From: Platycnemis pennipes | Lineage: Eukaryota > Arthropoda > Insecta > Odonata > Platycnemididae | NCBI GenBank assembly: GCA_933228895.1 | Contig: OW121858.1 | Coordinates: 32,077,859-32,141,858 of the forward strand | Length of the DNA stretch: 64,000 nucleotides | Direction: 5' to 3' | Shown here: piece after piece, positions 33,380 through 45,961 of the stretch | Layout of the letters: each line of letters starts with the position of its first letter | Position numbering within the stretch: position 1 is the stretch's first letter | Made by a program: the position numbers and the translations under genes | The notes under the pieces: generated by a model | Told to the model about the DNA's origin: nothing | Database searches by the model: none | What the model saw: only the letters and a program-made list of their open reading frames with translations

Positions 33380-34260
33380 ATTTCACTTCCGCGCGTATAT
33401 CTCCGTTAGCAGCACATTCATCTCTCCAAATTTTTGATATTACTTAGGTAATAACCCACATAACGAAGCACATACAAGTTACTGAGGTCGTTTCAGCTAG
33501 TTTCGCCGCAATTACCATCCCAAAACAGGTCAAAATCACTGCGTAATCGCAAAAAACATGGTGGGTGCTAAAGTATTACTTCCCGGCCTATATCTCCAAT
33601 ACCAGAACATACAGCTCCCTACATTTTTGCACATGCGTACTACACAATGTCCTCTACGAAATGCATTGGGTTAATTGAACTCAATACACCTCATTCATAC
33701 CATCCCATGGACCCTTAGCACGCGTCATCCGAGAAATTTCGTCAACCCTCCCGAGGGTCGGAGGCTAGTACATTAGTCCACACACTATATCTCGATTACC
33801 AGCACATACATGTCCCCACATTTTTCTAAGTACGTAGCTACTATAATAGTCCATGGAATACATATGGTTTTCTTAACTCATTTCAGCTCGTTTACCCACA
33901 GTACCCATCAAACCGTCACCGCAACGCGAAAAAAAACCCCAAAAAATTTATAATTTCACTTCCGCGCATATATCTCCGTTAGCAGAACATTCATCTCTCC
34001 ATATTTTTGATATTACCTAGGTACTTAAAACCACTTAACCAAGCACATACCACCAACTGAAGTCATTTCAGCTAGTTTCGCCGCATATACCATCCCAATA
34101 CAGGTAAAAACCACTGCGAAATCAGAAAATCGGCGATGGGCGGCAACGCATTACTTCAAAGCCTATATCTCACATACAGCTCCCTATATTTGTGTACTTG
34201 CGTTGCACATAACGTCCTCTGCTCATAATGCTCCTCTGTGATCCCTAACTGAACTAGTTG
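33380..34260. repeat. Degenerate tandem repeat, about 193 bp unit, higher order
   Basis: The word TATATCT(C) begins units at 33396, 33589, 33786, 33969 and 34164 (steps 193, 197, 183, 195). It is followed in each by a CAGNACATNCATCTCC-type line and a TTTTT run. Units 1 and 4 are much more alike (CACTTCCGCGC, GATATTAC, GTTTCGCCGC shared) than either is to units 2 and 3, and unit 5 resembles unit 2. This implies a three-unit higher-order repeat of about 574 bp. Confidence 0.7.
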
Positions 34261-36712
34261 CTAAGTACGCTCCATTTTTGGTTGCAATTAAAATATGAAC
34301 GCACGGGGGCGTTAAGAAAAAAAAATCATCTAAATCGTAACAATTATCTTTCAGAAACATTGACCATTGCGCTTATTCCTCACAAACGTTATAACTCACT
34401 TAGGAGTTAAGTACACACACGATTAAAAGCTTAATAAATTTGCTACCTCTGGGTCGGCGGATTCACGATAAACAAACATGAGAAATTGGCGATACTAGCG
34501 TCGCCCTGCGTTAGAGAACCACACCAAGTGTTTGCTTGCGCGCGAAAAATATTTTTTGTATTATATATGTAATTAAATGGCTTTAAGAATTCGGTATTCC
34601 TGATATTTTTACGCCGTGTTACAATTATATTACCATTGGCGACGTAGGCTCTTTATAATGCGCGCGTACAAGACGTTTGAATTATTTTCCGTGTAACAAT
34701 TGTAATACATTGATTTTAGAAATGTGTATATTCCTTGTGTTTTTATGCTGTTAACAATTTTTTTTACGATTGATTTGTATGTAATTTATTTTAATATAAT
34801 TGTGTTACAAATGGTTTGACTAAAAGTTAACAATTTGTAACTTTACAAAGGATTAACCATCATAATACCAGTGGCTGTGCTCTCTGGGTTGTAGATCTTT
34901 TAGCCACAGTACACTCATCAAATTACTTAGCATTACCTGAAGGAACACAATGAGGTCTTCAACTCATTTGCAGTCCACATGTTCTTGTTGCAGTGAGTAC
35001 CTCTATTTTACACTATACAATCTAGTAATTCACTTCACCAATTGATGAATCCTTCATTTCGTCTGTAGAGTTGCTGATATCTCTCTAAAAGTATAATGCA
35101 TGTTGTATGTTTACTTTCCAGCTAATTATCAAATGGGTTTTTTCAATCATTTTGTGGATGTGAAATCGTCCATTTCCTTTTAATACGTGTTCTATTTAGT
35201 TTTTAATAATATTTTGCAATTTATCCTTAACACCATTATGTTTTTTATTTGTTGATCAAACATAAATCCTCCTCCCGTCATTTATTTAAGCGCTTTTGGT
35301 CACCATTTTCTGTGAGGTGTTTTATATCCTATCTGTATTTTAATGAAGAAATTCAATCTCTTATTATTACTGTGATTTATTGTTAGTAGTACTTTAATGT
35401 TGATATTGTATATTCTTCAAAATCCTGTGTGACCTAACAAACGGAATGGGATACCAACATCAACCTGTGTATGAGGTTATTAAATCAGCGAAATGTAGGG
35501 CTGCAGTACAAATATCTATGGTTTGGAAAATTCTCGTGGTGTATCTTTTCTTTTTCGAATGATGAACTTATTTAGAACAAAGGTGTTTCATGTATTTGCC
35601 CGTTTACTTTAAATTGCCATTTGTTCATTAATGTTTGTTGCTGCCATGTATTCCATTATAATTTTCTTATTTTCCCTCTCGTTATCGCTGCAAGTTGAGT
35701 GATGTCACATAGAAGTAATGTGAAGCACAGAAACAGCAATGCTGGAAAAGGTAACATTCTTTACAATTTCATTTATGAAAGGTTATTGGTTATATATAAT
35801 AATATAGTAATTTTTCATACCCCATCTCTACTCTAATCCATTTGTGAAGAAATCAAGAATTCCCTTATTCTTACTGGCAATTACTGCTTTCTCAAATAAT
35901 ACTTTTTTAAAATCATTATGCAATTGCTTTCTTTTAATAAGTATATCTTTCCCTCCATATACATGACTCATTCCTTTTCTTATGATCAATACGCCATTAC
36001 TTTCTTTTTGTAAGAAGATATCTCTCCCTCCATACTAATGACTCTTATTTTATCTGATAAGAAGAATAATTGGAATTAATTAACATTATTTTACTGTTTC
36101 CTAATAATGGTAAGTATTGTACAATTATGATTCACATGTTATTAAAAATTCTGATAACATCATTTCTTCCTTTTTAATCGCATAGCATTCATTAATGGAT
36201 ATAGGTACAGAATCTTTTACTGTAACATGATGTATTTTTCATAACTGTTACTACTGGTGGTGAGTTCTGTAATGAAAATGTTTGATGCCCATTGCGTTTA
36301 ACGATATTGATGTGGCCACCATCTTCATTCATAAAAAGAAACTTATCCAAAGATAAGGAATGAAGTTCTGCTATACACTGTACCAGTCTGGATGATAAAC
36401 CTGTTGGAAAATGGTTGTTTGTAATACACCATATATGAGTCATAACCTTCTTTCAGTTGTTATATTAAGAGGGTGATCAGGTAATTTCCAAAGATATTTT
36501 GTTCTCGGTGTCCATAGCATTAATTCCAAACTGCTTCACCCTGGAATAAATCATCACAATTATCCATAACTTACCTTGGTGATTCTTGAACCTGATGTTA
36601 CCTTACCAGTCAGCCATGTTATATTTTAATACCACATTCGAATGAACTGTGCATGCAATGAATTTACCTTGTGAATGTATACTACTTGTACCTGTGGCTC
36701 CATTCATTGTTG
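34261..36712. other. Gene-free AT-rich stretch
   Basis: About 2.4 kb, mostly over 65% AT. An 83-codon minus-strand frame at 36192-36443 has protein-like composition but no family I recognise. No clear repeat boundary seen. Confidence 0.35.
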
Positions 36713-36714
36713 TA

Positions 36715-37811
36715 CAGTTGAGCATCTTTAATCCGGCACAGTCGGCACTAAGTGATGTCGGATAAGGGATTTTGCCGGACTATGGGTCATGCATGGCAAC
36801 TGGTCTATTTCTGACGTCCGGGATGTTTTGATTGAAATGAGTCAATTATTTATAACAAAATGTATTAGTTTGCCATTTACTGAACATTATTTTATAAAAA
36901 TTTACTGAGAATAATAAAAAAGAAATGGTTTCTTAATGCACAAAGTTATTATTTAAAATTATCGAAGTTGCGCAGTGAGTGAAATAACGGAATCTAAGCA
37001 TTGTGCATATTGTTGCACATGTAAAAGTTTCATATTGTTATTGGAAACGGGTATAAAATTTGAAATTTTTAATGCAGTGCTTTGAGTAACAGAATTTCCT
37101 ACAGCGCCCGATTTGTTATCAGCTGATTCAGCGCGATGTCAACGTGTGGGTGTCGTGTGTACGGCCGCCCATCACTACATCGCCGTGGGCGACCAGACTG
37201 GATTATTCTTTAAAGACCATCATCAATAGTAGTCTTCCTTCAACAATTTCAGGCTGATCATCTTCATCCCCACTCGGATTTATTGTTATTAATTACTATT
37301 TCAATGATTTCTTCATCTATGATATACCTATAATATATGTTATGTGGTGAGAATATCGTGGCCGCTATCTTTTCGTCTAAATTTACCAATACCATTTCCT
37401 TTAATTCAGATGGATGATGTTTGCAAACTCCATAATCATATTTTTATCGTCAGAAACATGAATTTTTTTGAATCCCCATATTTTCGTCTATATCAAACCT
37501 TAAAGCAGGCCACAATTTAAACCACGCGTATTTTAGAACGGACGGTGAAATGCTATTGCCTGCACGTGAAATTTCCCGATTCACGTCTTTTGGATTGATC
37601 ACGTCTATTTCTGAAATAGTTTATCCTGCTCCATTAGCGTTTGGCCATAAATACTAACTAAGCCCTTCACTTCGACGCAATCGAAACCAGGCTATCTAAA
37701 TCAGCACTTAAATATTCTTTTATAGTTTTTTCTCTCTGTTATCTACGTCTTCGTGTCACGTTAACAGTAAAGTTCTGATGCTTTTTCTCATTCAGCTTCT
37801 TAATGTGCTAT
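36715..37811 (-). mobile_element. Tigger/pogo-like transposon, 3' part
   Basis: The 3' terminus CAGTTGAGCATCTTTAATCC after a TA (36713-36714) is of the Tigger type. Minus-strand reading gives degraded C-terminal transposase text (VLKYAWFKLWPALRFD, then DEEIIEIV) with several stops, and at the far end the last part of the helix-turn-helix (HIKKLNEKK). The frame continues across the 22.5 kb insertion into 60333-60465. The middle catalytic part is largely deleted. Confidence 0.7.
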
Positions 37812-38365
37812 CCCAGTGAGAACAGGTTCGTGGATCCACGTGGAATCCACCTGAGTTTGTGGATATTTGGTGGAGGTGGAAATTTTCTGCATTTCCACCT
37901 ATTACCCACCGTGGAAATTCAGTGGATTTTATGTGGAAATAGAAATTCCTGTAACTGTGTAAAAATCTCACTTTCATTTGAATATCCATTACCAATAGTG
38001 TGCTTAGGGGTTAAGATCACTATTTGAATAAATATGTCGGAATTCATCCTAAGTTTTCCAGTATATTTTTGTCACATAAGACATAATAATTCGAAGTATA
38101 ATATTGTCAAGTCTCTCTTGACCTGCTCTTGCATTCTATTTCTTCATAGTCTACAAAAAAACACGAATTTCTTCAATGCCTACGTCAGGAATGAATATTA
38201 TGATGAATAATGCATACACTCGATGTTGGGAGGTTCTCTCTGAGAATATGTCTTGTATTGGTGGATATTTTCTCAATTTTCACCAATTATCCACCGTGGA
38301 GATTGCGTGGATATTATGTGGAATTAGAAATTCGCGTAACTATGTAAAATCTTACTCTACTAAGC
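37812..38365 (+). repeat. Left subterminal repeats of the CMC element
   Basis: GTGGATCCACGTGGAATCCA just inside the terminus, then two related blocks (37840-37970 and 38255-38365) sharing GGTGGA...TTTTC, CACCGTGGA and ATTATGTGGAAT-type words. In CACTA elements such arrays bind the transposition proteins. Confidence 0.7.
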
Positions 38366-38929
38366 CGGTCGTGACCTTCTTTAAAGTTTACAAAATAAAT
38401 ATTTAATGCCTATAAAACAATTTTTTGAATACTAATAGAATAATATTACAAATTAATCTATATATTAATGACCATGGGTGAGTGTGTATAAAATATATGA
38501 AAACAAAAACATCATCACACCCCCCTCCTATCCCTCCTCTCTTACACTCCAGAAATCGTGCCACACTCCTATCTCCATATATTAGTGACTTGACAACACT
38601 ATACATTCAGGTATTATTATGTCATGTGCCAAAAATATCAAAGAAAACCAAGGATGACTTCCAAAATATTTATTCAAAGACTGATCTTTATAATAATAAG
38701 TAATATAATCACGTTAATTTTCTCCTCTCCTACCCTTGGCATTACTTTCTTCGTATAGTGCAATTTTTTAAAATATAGATATCATTACATACTGGGGGCA
38801 TTCTATCTTGAAGTAAGGTATAAATTTTAATACTTCATGCTATGTATATCACACCCAAGTAATGATTTTCATGGATATAAATATGACGTTAGTAAATATC
38901 ATCAACAGAGAAGTGCTATTTGATTTTCG

Positions 38930-39465
38930 CGGCAATGGCGGCCATCCATGTTGGCGGCGCTACGTGTCAAAGGAACAACGATATTATTGATCAAACCACG
39001 TGCGCTACCAGCATCGTTCCATTTCGCCGTTACCTCGCCTTGTGCCCGGACGTGCTCTTTGCCTTGTGCCACTTGCCTTGCGCTTTATAAGCCATTCAGT
39101 TCTCCTGAGAACTTCATACTTATCACCCCTGCATTTTATTCATCCTTCATCCATTCTTTTTTCATCATCGTTCATTCCATATTCATCTTCATCCCATATT
39201 CATTTTCATTCCATACTCATATTCATTCTATAGTCATCATCACTCCTTAATCATACTCGTACCTCTAGCTTTCGTGCGCGAGGTTCATTTCATTTGGGCA
39301 TAAAATCGAAACCGTTACGTTTTGATTCTCCTGGGTGGTTTTTAACCCGCGGGTGCTGTGAGCAGAGGGCAATACAGCTTCCTCGTCACAACTGCATTTG
39401 CGAGGCCAAGTCCTGCTGCACGTGTACAACGGAGAGAGTTCCCACAACGGAGTCTCTTCAAAAAG
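38930..39465 (+). promoter_or_regulatory. Candidate promoter and first non-coding exon of the CMC genes
   Basis: A GC-richer island with CAATGGCGGCCATC (YY1/Pho-like), a TATA-like TTTATAAG at about 39084 and, at 39465, a good donor AAAA|GTAAGT. It lies 2.7 kb upstream of the transposase frame, inside the element. The role is inferred from position and composition only. Confidence 0.3.
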
Positions 39466-39735
39466 TAAGTTTACATCTGTATATTTTTATGTAATCACTT
39501 CATGGCGGTGCTATTATTTTTATGGGAATTATTTTGTGATGTGTTTTAATGGTTTTGACCATGGTTCCTTTAAGATGTTTAACCATTATTATTGCCATTT
39601 CTTTGCCCTGTTTGAAGAGGTATTACTTAAGAAAACGGGTTTTCAAAATGGAATATGTGTAATTTTATAGACCTACGTCAGGGTAACTATTTGCGAAAGC
39701 GTATGTCTATATCAATATTTCATTTGTTAGAATGT

Positions 39736-40343
39736 GATATTTAAGGTAGTTTGAGCGTTATCTTTCCCGGATGAATATGTTAAAATTCTATTTTTCAAAT
39801 TAGTGGCTCTAATAACCAAAGCGGTAAATCGTAGGAGAGGTCTGTACAGTGTTGTTTATTTTGTTCTGTATTGTTGTTAGTATTGTTGGTCTGTACATTG
39901 TTGTTTACCGAAGAAGTTACAGTAGGAAGTCAAACGTTTGAGGTGCAGGTTTCGTGGTTCGTCATGTTGCCAGTTAAAAGTTGTCTCCAGTAGTGAACCC
40001 GCCATATCAGGTATGTTTTTGGCGCCATGTAAGATATGATATTGGTAAGATATTTAAGGTTGTTTGAGCGTTATATTTTCCTGTTGATCATATTAAAATT
40101 CCATTTTTGAAATTAATAGCTCTAACAACCGATGCTGAGTCTTAGGAGAGGTCTGCGCAGTGTTTTTACTGAACCCAAAAAGTCTGTTATGTTATGGATT
40201 TTTTCGGTGTGACTTGTTGCTAAATAGGGCAATGTAACCAAAAAGTCAATGAAAAACCGAAGAAGTTACAGTAGGAAGTCAAACGTTTGAGGTGCAGGTT
40301 TCGTGGTTCGTCATGTTGCCAGTTAAAAGTAGTCTCCAGCAGT
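39736..40343 (+). repeat. Tandem duplication inside the CMC element
   Basis: Two copies of about 310-350 bp. The first halves (starting GATATTTAAGG at 39736 and 40049) are diverged. The second halves (GAAGAAGTTACAGTAGGAAG to TTGCCAGTTAAAAGT) are nearly identical over about 85 bp. Confidence 0.7.
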
Positions 40344-40894
40344 TTCCCCTTTTAGCTGTGGCCACGCGCGAAGTGTAAATGGTTCAGGTTTGTGTTAATT
40401 TGGCATAACGCTACCCAGAATTTAATGAAAGAAGGGCGAATAGGAAACTTGATAATGGAATCAAAAAATTCCGGGTGACGGGGTGAAGGTATTTCAAGAA
40501 ATAAGTGAGGAACTGGCGGAAGTCTGTGGGTGTTCTTAAGACATAATTATTATCGAGAGTCTGTGCGGATCTCTTCGAAGGTCTGCCGAAGCATTAACTG
40601 TTGCAATATTAATGGCTGAAAAACTATTTGAGGCTTTAATTCTCGGTAATCAACTAAGCCTATTTTTTTTAACTTGGCTAATTTCTTTCGTGCTGCACTC
40701 TTTCACGACTGAGTTTTTTTTTCGCAATTCGGTAAGAGTAGCCATGGTGAGTAATGAATTTACTTTATAAATAGGTGAATACAATGTGCACACGCTTTAG
40801 CTTCTGACGCGAGCTCTGTGTTAGTGTACGTTTAATTATATATGCTAGGTCCTGGATCATGTAATTATTAGGTCTATCATTGGTCACCTAGATT

Positions 40895-41290
40895 ACCAGG
40901 ATTTGTTGACAAAGTTCAGCATGACTTCCGGAAGAACAGATTTTGTGAAACTCAACTTGCACTCTTTTCTCATGACATTTTAAAATAAAGCTTTGGTCAA
41001 AATAATATTCCAGTGTATGCTGTATTTCTCCATTTCAAGAAAGTTTTTGACAATGTCTCATAGAAAGCTACTTGTGAAAGTAAATCTCATTGGTTAGACA
41101 GTCATATTATGTCATGGAATAATGATTTTCTACACTATCGCGTTCAAAGGATTGTTTTTTGGTGTTACCTCCATGACAATTGAAGTTATTTCGAATTTTC
41201 CGCAACGTAGTGTGATATGTCCACCATGGTTCCCTCTTTGCATAAATAATATCCATATGGCGTGTAACTTCTGTAACCATCAGATTTGTA
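40895..41290 (+). pseudogene. CR1/L2-like reverse transcriptase fragment, plus strand
   Basis: Reads QHDFRKNRFCETQL, then a degraded F-x-D-F-x-K-A-F-D block (AVFLHFKKVFDNVS), and PPWFPLCINNIHMA in another frame, the PQGSVLGPLLFLLYIN position. Several stops. Stands head to head with a similar fragment at 41300-41593. Confidence 0.6.
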
Positions 41291-41299
41291 ACCATGTAT

Positions 41300-41593
41300 T
41301 TAACCATCCGATGTAACTTTTACTTCGCCTGAGCTAACACCATGTAATACCGCCCTTTGAACGCGTTCATGTAAGAAGCCTACTATATTTCTATCTATCC
41401 TGTTTGACGCTAACTTCATGAGTAACTTACAGAGGAGAACCTTTTCAAATGCTTTTCTGAAATCAAGAAACCCTGCATCTACCTGTATGTAATCTTCTCC
41501 GGGAACTAAAATATCATGAACAAAAATACCTAGTTGAGTTTTGCAGAACTGTTCCTTTCTGAACCCATGCTTTTTTACTATCAATAAATCCAC
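41300..41593 (-). pseudogene. CR1/L2-like reverse transcriptase fragment, minus strand
   Basis: 98 open codons: KHGFRKEQFCKTQLGIFVHD, GFLDFRKAFEKV, LHERVQRAVLHGVSSGEV. These are fingers/palm blocks of CR1/L2-type RT. Same segment of RT as the adjacent plus-strand fragment, in inverted orientation. Confidence 0.65.
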
Positions 41594-42177
41594 GCTGTCA
41601 AGGTGTTCCAGGTAAGATTATTTCTTACTTAAACATTGCTTTTTAAAAATAATTTTACCCCAGAAAATGAAACTGTTAGAGGTTTTCTTTTAGCATTTAA
41701 AAAAATAAGAAAAATATTATTACAAAACTTTTGCCACTAACATCTAAGAAGTAAAGTAATTGTAATAATTCATTTGGAAACCTATCTCAAATATGGCCAT
41801 CTTCCTGGATGATTGTATTTGGATTGACTCGTACCTGTTTCTTTTATATCCAGTCATGATTGACTCAAATGATTCCTACTTTTCTCATCATAAACCTCTT
41901 CCGTATTTGTTTATTTACTCTCTTTCAATTGAAAAATTTTTAAGAATCTTGAGTACACTACAATTAAAATCTTAAAATTTGACTATTCATCACTTTGTAT
42001 GCATTCTTTTTCATTTGTATTTTTGTGTTGCTCATTGTATTGTGTAGACATGACTCTAATTGGAATGTGGACATGTTGCCACTTTCAAATTTCTGCAAGT
42101 GAATTTTGAATTGGTCCTCCTATTTTCTTATTTTGGGATTTGACATGTGGTTTCTGCTTAATATCTCCCATTAATAA
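41594..42177. other. Gene-free AT-rich stretch upstream of the transposase
   Basis: No coding similarity is visible. It presumably holds the intron end before the transposase exon. Confidence 0.35.
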
Positions 42178-44228
42178 TTGCAAACTCGTGCCATTAGAAG
42201 GAAGGCAATTAGAGAAGTGAAAAGACTGACCAGTGTACATTGTGCATCTATAAAAATAAAGAAGCTCGTTGACAATTACAGAGTGGAAGCTAGTAGATAC
42301 CTACACCTGAATGACAGTACTGAATTTAGTGATGAAACAAATTCTTCACAACTTAGAGATGCTGAAGTCAGAAATGGTACGAGGCTGCAGTCAAGTTCGA
42401 ATTCTGGGGACAGCAGTGCCTCAGACTTCACCTATAATGATAGTGATGCAGGTGATGACGATGTCCATGGTGAAATTAAATTTTTCAACGAGAAGTCTGC
42501 CTATGTCCTGGAATCCCTGAAGAAGTGGGGAGTGACTGGAAGTGCCAATGAGAAAAATAGATGAGCTGCTCAGTGTTCTGCATCCAGTTTTTCCTAATTT
42601 ACCCAAAAGCCACAAAACTCTCCTTGCAACTCCGAGGCATGTTGCAGTAAGTAATTTAGGCAATGGTGAATTTTGGTATAGGGGCATAAAAGATAACATA
42701 GATCAGATTGTCACTCAGGAGTATATAGATGCTGAGCAGCACATAATTATTGATGTGAACATTGATGGCCTGCCTTTATTTCGCAGTGTACAGAAAGAGT
42801 TTTGGCCAATCTTGGGTTGCCTGAAAGGTGAAGAACAGGTGCCATTCATAATTGCTACTTTTTGTGGATAGGGCAAGCCTCAAGATATTAAACTGTTCCT
42901 TGGAGACTTTGTAAGGGAGGTTAAGGCACTGTGCAATAATGGATATTCATTTGGGGAATCAAGTGTGCCCTTCTCAGTCAGGCACTATATATGTGATGTC
43001 CCTGCTCGTGCTTCTATCAAGCAGTGTGTTGGCCATACTGGGTATTCATCCTGTGAGAAATGCACTGTTCATGGGGAATGGTATCGAGACAGAGTGGCCT
43101 TTGTTGGCCTTGACTGTCCTCTGCTCACTGATGACTCCTTTAAGCAGAGTAGTCATAGAGCACATCATTTGGAAACAAACCCATCTCCTTTGGAGGAAAT
43201 AGGCACCAAAATGGTGTCTCAGTTCAGGCTGGATCCCATGCACTTGGTGTACCAGGGTGCCCTCAAAAGGGAAATGAGAGCCTGGATGACATGGCCGGGG
43301 CCATGGAAACTGCACAGGTTAACTGTAGGAGAAATTCCTGTTTCTCTCCAGCATCTTGGAAGATACTTTCCTCGGGAGTTTAACAGGAAGCCCAGAAGCT
43401 TGCTAGATTGGCAATTATATAAAGCTACAGAGTGGAGGATGCTTCTATTGTATGCTGGGATTGTGGTGTTCCAGCATCGTGATTTCCACCTTGACATGTA
43501 TGAACACTTCCTATTGCTACATTCAGCAATATATATCATGTCATCCCCACAGTTGGTGTCGCAGGAATGCATGCTTGTGCAAGCTGATCAGTTTATAAGG
43601 GCCTACATTCAGCATTGCCAGGATGTATATGGGAAGCACTTCCTCTCCTATAACGTACATTCTCTTGTCCATCTTGTGGAGGAGTGCAAAGAGCATGGTG
43701 TCCTGGATGGGTTTTCATCATTTAAATTTGAAAATAAGCTAAAATCTATGGAGGCAATGCTGAAATCTGGATGGAAACCACTTCAGCAGTTGGCAAGGCG
43801 AGATCGTGAGAGGGATGTGTTGAAGCGGCTGCCAGAGGTCACTACTGAGAATGTGCTTCTCTCCCGAAGGCATGAGAGGCAAGAAGAGGAAGAGTATGGA
43901 ATGTTGGTATTGGGGAATGCTGGTATTGGGGAATATCACTTTGACAGGGAAAACGCCAGACTGCTGCGTCAAGACTAAGGATGGAGATGTGCTCTTAATA
44001 AGGAGAATAGTCCTCTCACCAGCCAAGGAAACTGTTCTTTTCTGTGAGAAGTTTCTTAGAAAAGAAAATTTTTATACATATCCTTTGCCCTCATCAGCAC
44101 TGGGAATATTTCTGGTTTCGGATTTAAATCTGAATCAGGAGAGGTACAATGTCACTGACATTCTGTGTGTCTCCTACTTCCTAAGGAGACAGCTTTTGTG
44201 TGTATACCTCTTCTGCACATGGCCATGA
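42178..44228 (+). pseudogene. CMC/EnSpm-like transposase (Tnp2 type), three lesions
   Basis: Order of blocks: an N-terminal basic then acidic/serine region (42178-42540); LLSVLHPVFPNLPKSHKTLL; the catalytic region with VNIDGLPLFRSVQKEFWPIL and FCG.GKPQDIKLFL; CEKC zinc pair; LDPMHLVYQGALKREM; and a C-terminal region ending TGA at 44226-44228. IDGLP and the PMH block are what I know from EnSpm/CACTA transposases of animals and plants. The main frame (42542-43975) is broken by a TAG at 42869-42871. A frameshift joins the N-terminal region near 42520-42560. A 16 bp tandem duplication (43902-43933) shifts the C-terminal region into the frame that ends at 44228. So the copy is recently dead. Confidence 0.8.
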
Positions 44229-44296
44229 TTGTTATCTGAGGTAAATAACTATTTCAAACATTGGTAGTATTTTATATATTAATTAATTTAATTTTA

Positions 44297-44402
44297 GGTA
44301 GGTAGGATTATGTTTTTAAGGTGCGTCGACGTCTGAGGTCATTTTGCACCTTAAGCTCTCGCTTACAGGAAATTACATTATTTTAAAAGGACATGTGTGT
44401 AA
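44297..44402 (-). mobile_element. 106 bp stub of the I-clade LINE family
   Basis: Contains only the 3' end of the family: TAGG-type tail, GCGTCGACG and the TTAAGGTGC...GCACCTTAA stem. A perfect 12 bp duplication AATTTAATTTTA flanks it (44285-44296 and 44403-44414). It lies between the transposase and the DUF4806-like gene. Confidence 0.85.
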
Positions 44403-45814
44403 AATTTAATTTTAATATTTTTTACTATTATCTGATTAATGATTTTACTTTGGTTTGTTTTCTCAGCCGTACGTCCTCCTGGAATTCGAAGAGAGCGAAG
44501 ATGCTGTATTTGAAGTGGCCCCAGTGAAGTGGATGGACGTAGACAATGAGCTTCCAAAGGTTGGAGCTCTTGTAAAAGTAGCTTGGCCCCAGAAGTCATC
44601 CTCTGAGATTTCAAGGCTGGTGAAGGAGTTGACAAGTCCAGAGGATGACTGGGTTTACCACAAAGGCACAGTAAAGCATTATTATGGTGAGTGTACAGAA
44701 AGTTGCTGTCATCCTTTTTTCTCTCTTCTGCTATTCATTTCTTGTTTGCCTTTAGATACGTATCTCAGAGCACGGGAGGGGGCCCAATTAGCATTGGAGA
44801 CATGAAATTTAGAGTCTGATGCTGGCACGGAGAGGAGGAGGAAAAGGCCTTGGAGATACTTATCAGAATCTGATGATGATAATCAGCCCGCAGTACCGAC
44901 GAAATCCTGCCCTCGGATGCAAGTGCCATATTCGGTCAAGAATAAGATGGATAGGCCTACTTTAGGAATGGCCAAAGGATTAGCGTCACTGAAAACACGA
45001 ATGGGAGCATCAACTTCCGGAGTGGAATCAAGAGGCTCATTGGCCGAAAGAATTGCAAATCGGATTCAGAGTGTCTCCTCAATGAAGGAGAATTCAGGAG
45101 TTGGTCCTGCTGGTGGACGTATATTAGAGAGGCAGGAGCCTGTGGATGATCATCCTGGGATTGGGGGAAGGATTGGAGAGCACCCAGATGTCCTCTGTTC
45201 CCCCAATCCTTCAAGGATATCAGAGGAATCAATGGCTGGTAAATATACCATCTTCCACCGCACGAATTCAAGACTTGGGCTTGGTGCTTGATATTTTCAT
45301 CGTATCTCATAGCCCATAATGCCAGTGGAGTGTAATGTCATGTATTTGAGTACCTCATTATATCACCCTTAGGAATAATTTTATACTCTGTTGCCTCAAG
45401 GCATTAAAATTTCTATTTGTTATCCATTTGCAGAGGACATTGCTGTATGAAAGGAGCAGATGAAGAACCACGTACAGCTGCTAAAGGAAATCAGCAGCAA
45501 AATTGATATTCTGATAATGAATCAGACGTTAACAAATAATAAAATAATGCAAGAGGCAAAAACAATAAGCCGACCAAATAACTTGCCGCCTCTTCCACTT
45601 AGGAGTATGGCCGATGTGGACACCTTTTGCAGAGTTTTTAGGGAACCGGCAAAATTTTGCTGCCACTGTAAGTACAAACCTAAGCGTGACTTCTGGTAAA
45701 CCTATTTCTATGATTTTTCTGAATTAAACAATTCTCCTTTGGTTTCTAGGTTGACTACTTGGGGTCCAATGTGGTGCAGGATGAAGGAATAGTAGTAGTA
45801 GTAGGTTTATTGTT

Positions 45815-45853
45815 GTAGGGTGCGTCGACGGCTAGGTCATTTTGCACCACTAC
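45815..45853 (-). other. Conserved 3' stem-loop of LINE element 1
   Basis: On the element strand the stem is GTAG-x-GGTGC / GCACC-CTAC with one bulged base, and the loop includes AAAATGACC and GTCGAC. It is found at the same distance from the tail in four copies. Confidence 0.65.
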
Positions 45854-45961
45854 TCTGTCTTCGTGATAAAAGTAATATAGATTAGTCACATTCGCTTACG
45901 TCACTTATTTAAAATATATATATATACATACATTATGCGATTAAGAAAAAAACAATGAGAC

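Noticed and set aside
36192..36443. 83-codon minus-strand frame with protein-like text (RLVQCIAELHSLSLDKF)
   Set aside because: I could not assign a family and see no convincing splice sites. It could be an old exon, but support is too weak to call.
39000..39250. Plus-strand frames of 77-100 codons in a TTCAT-rich stretch
   Set aside because: Low-complexity pyrimidine-rich repeat; more likely leader sequence of the CMC genes than coding.
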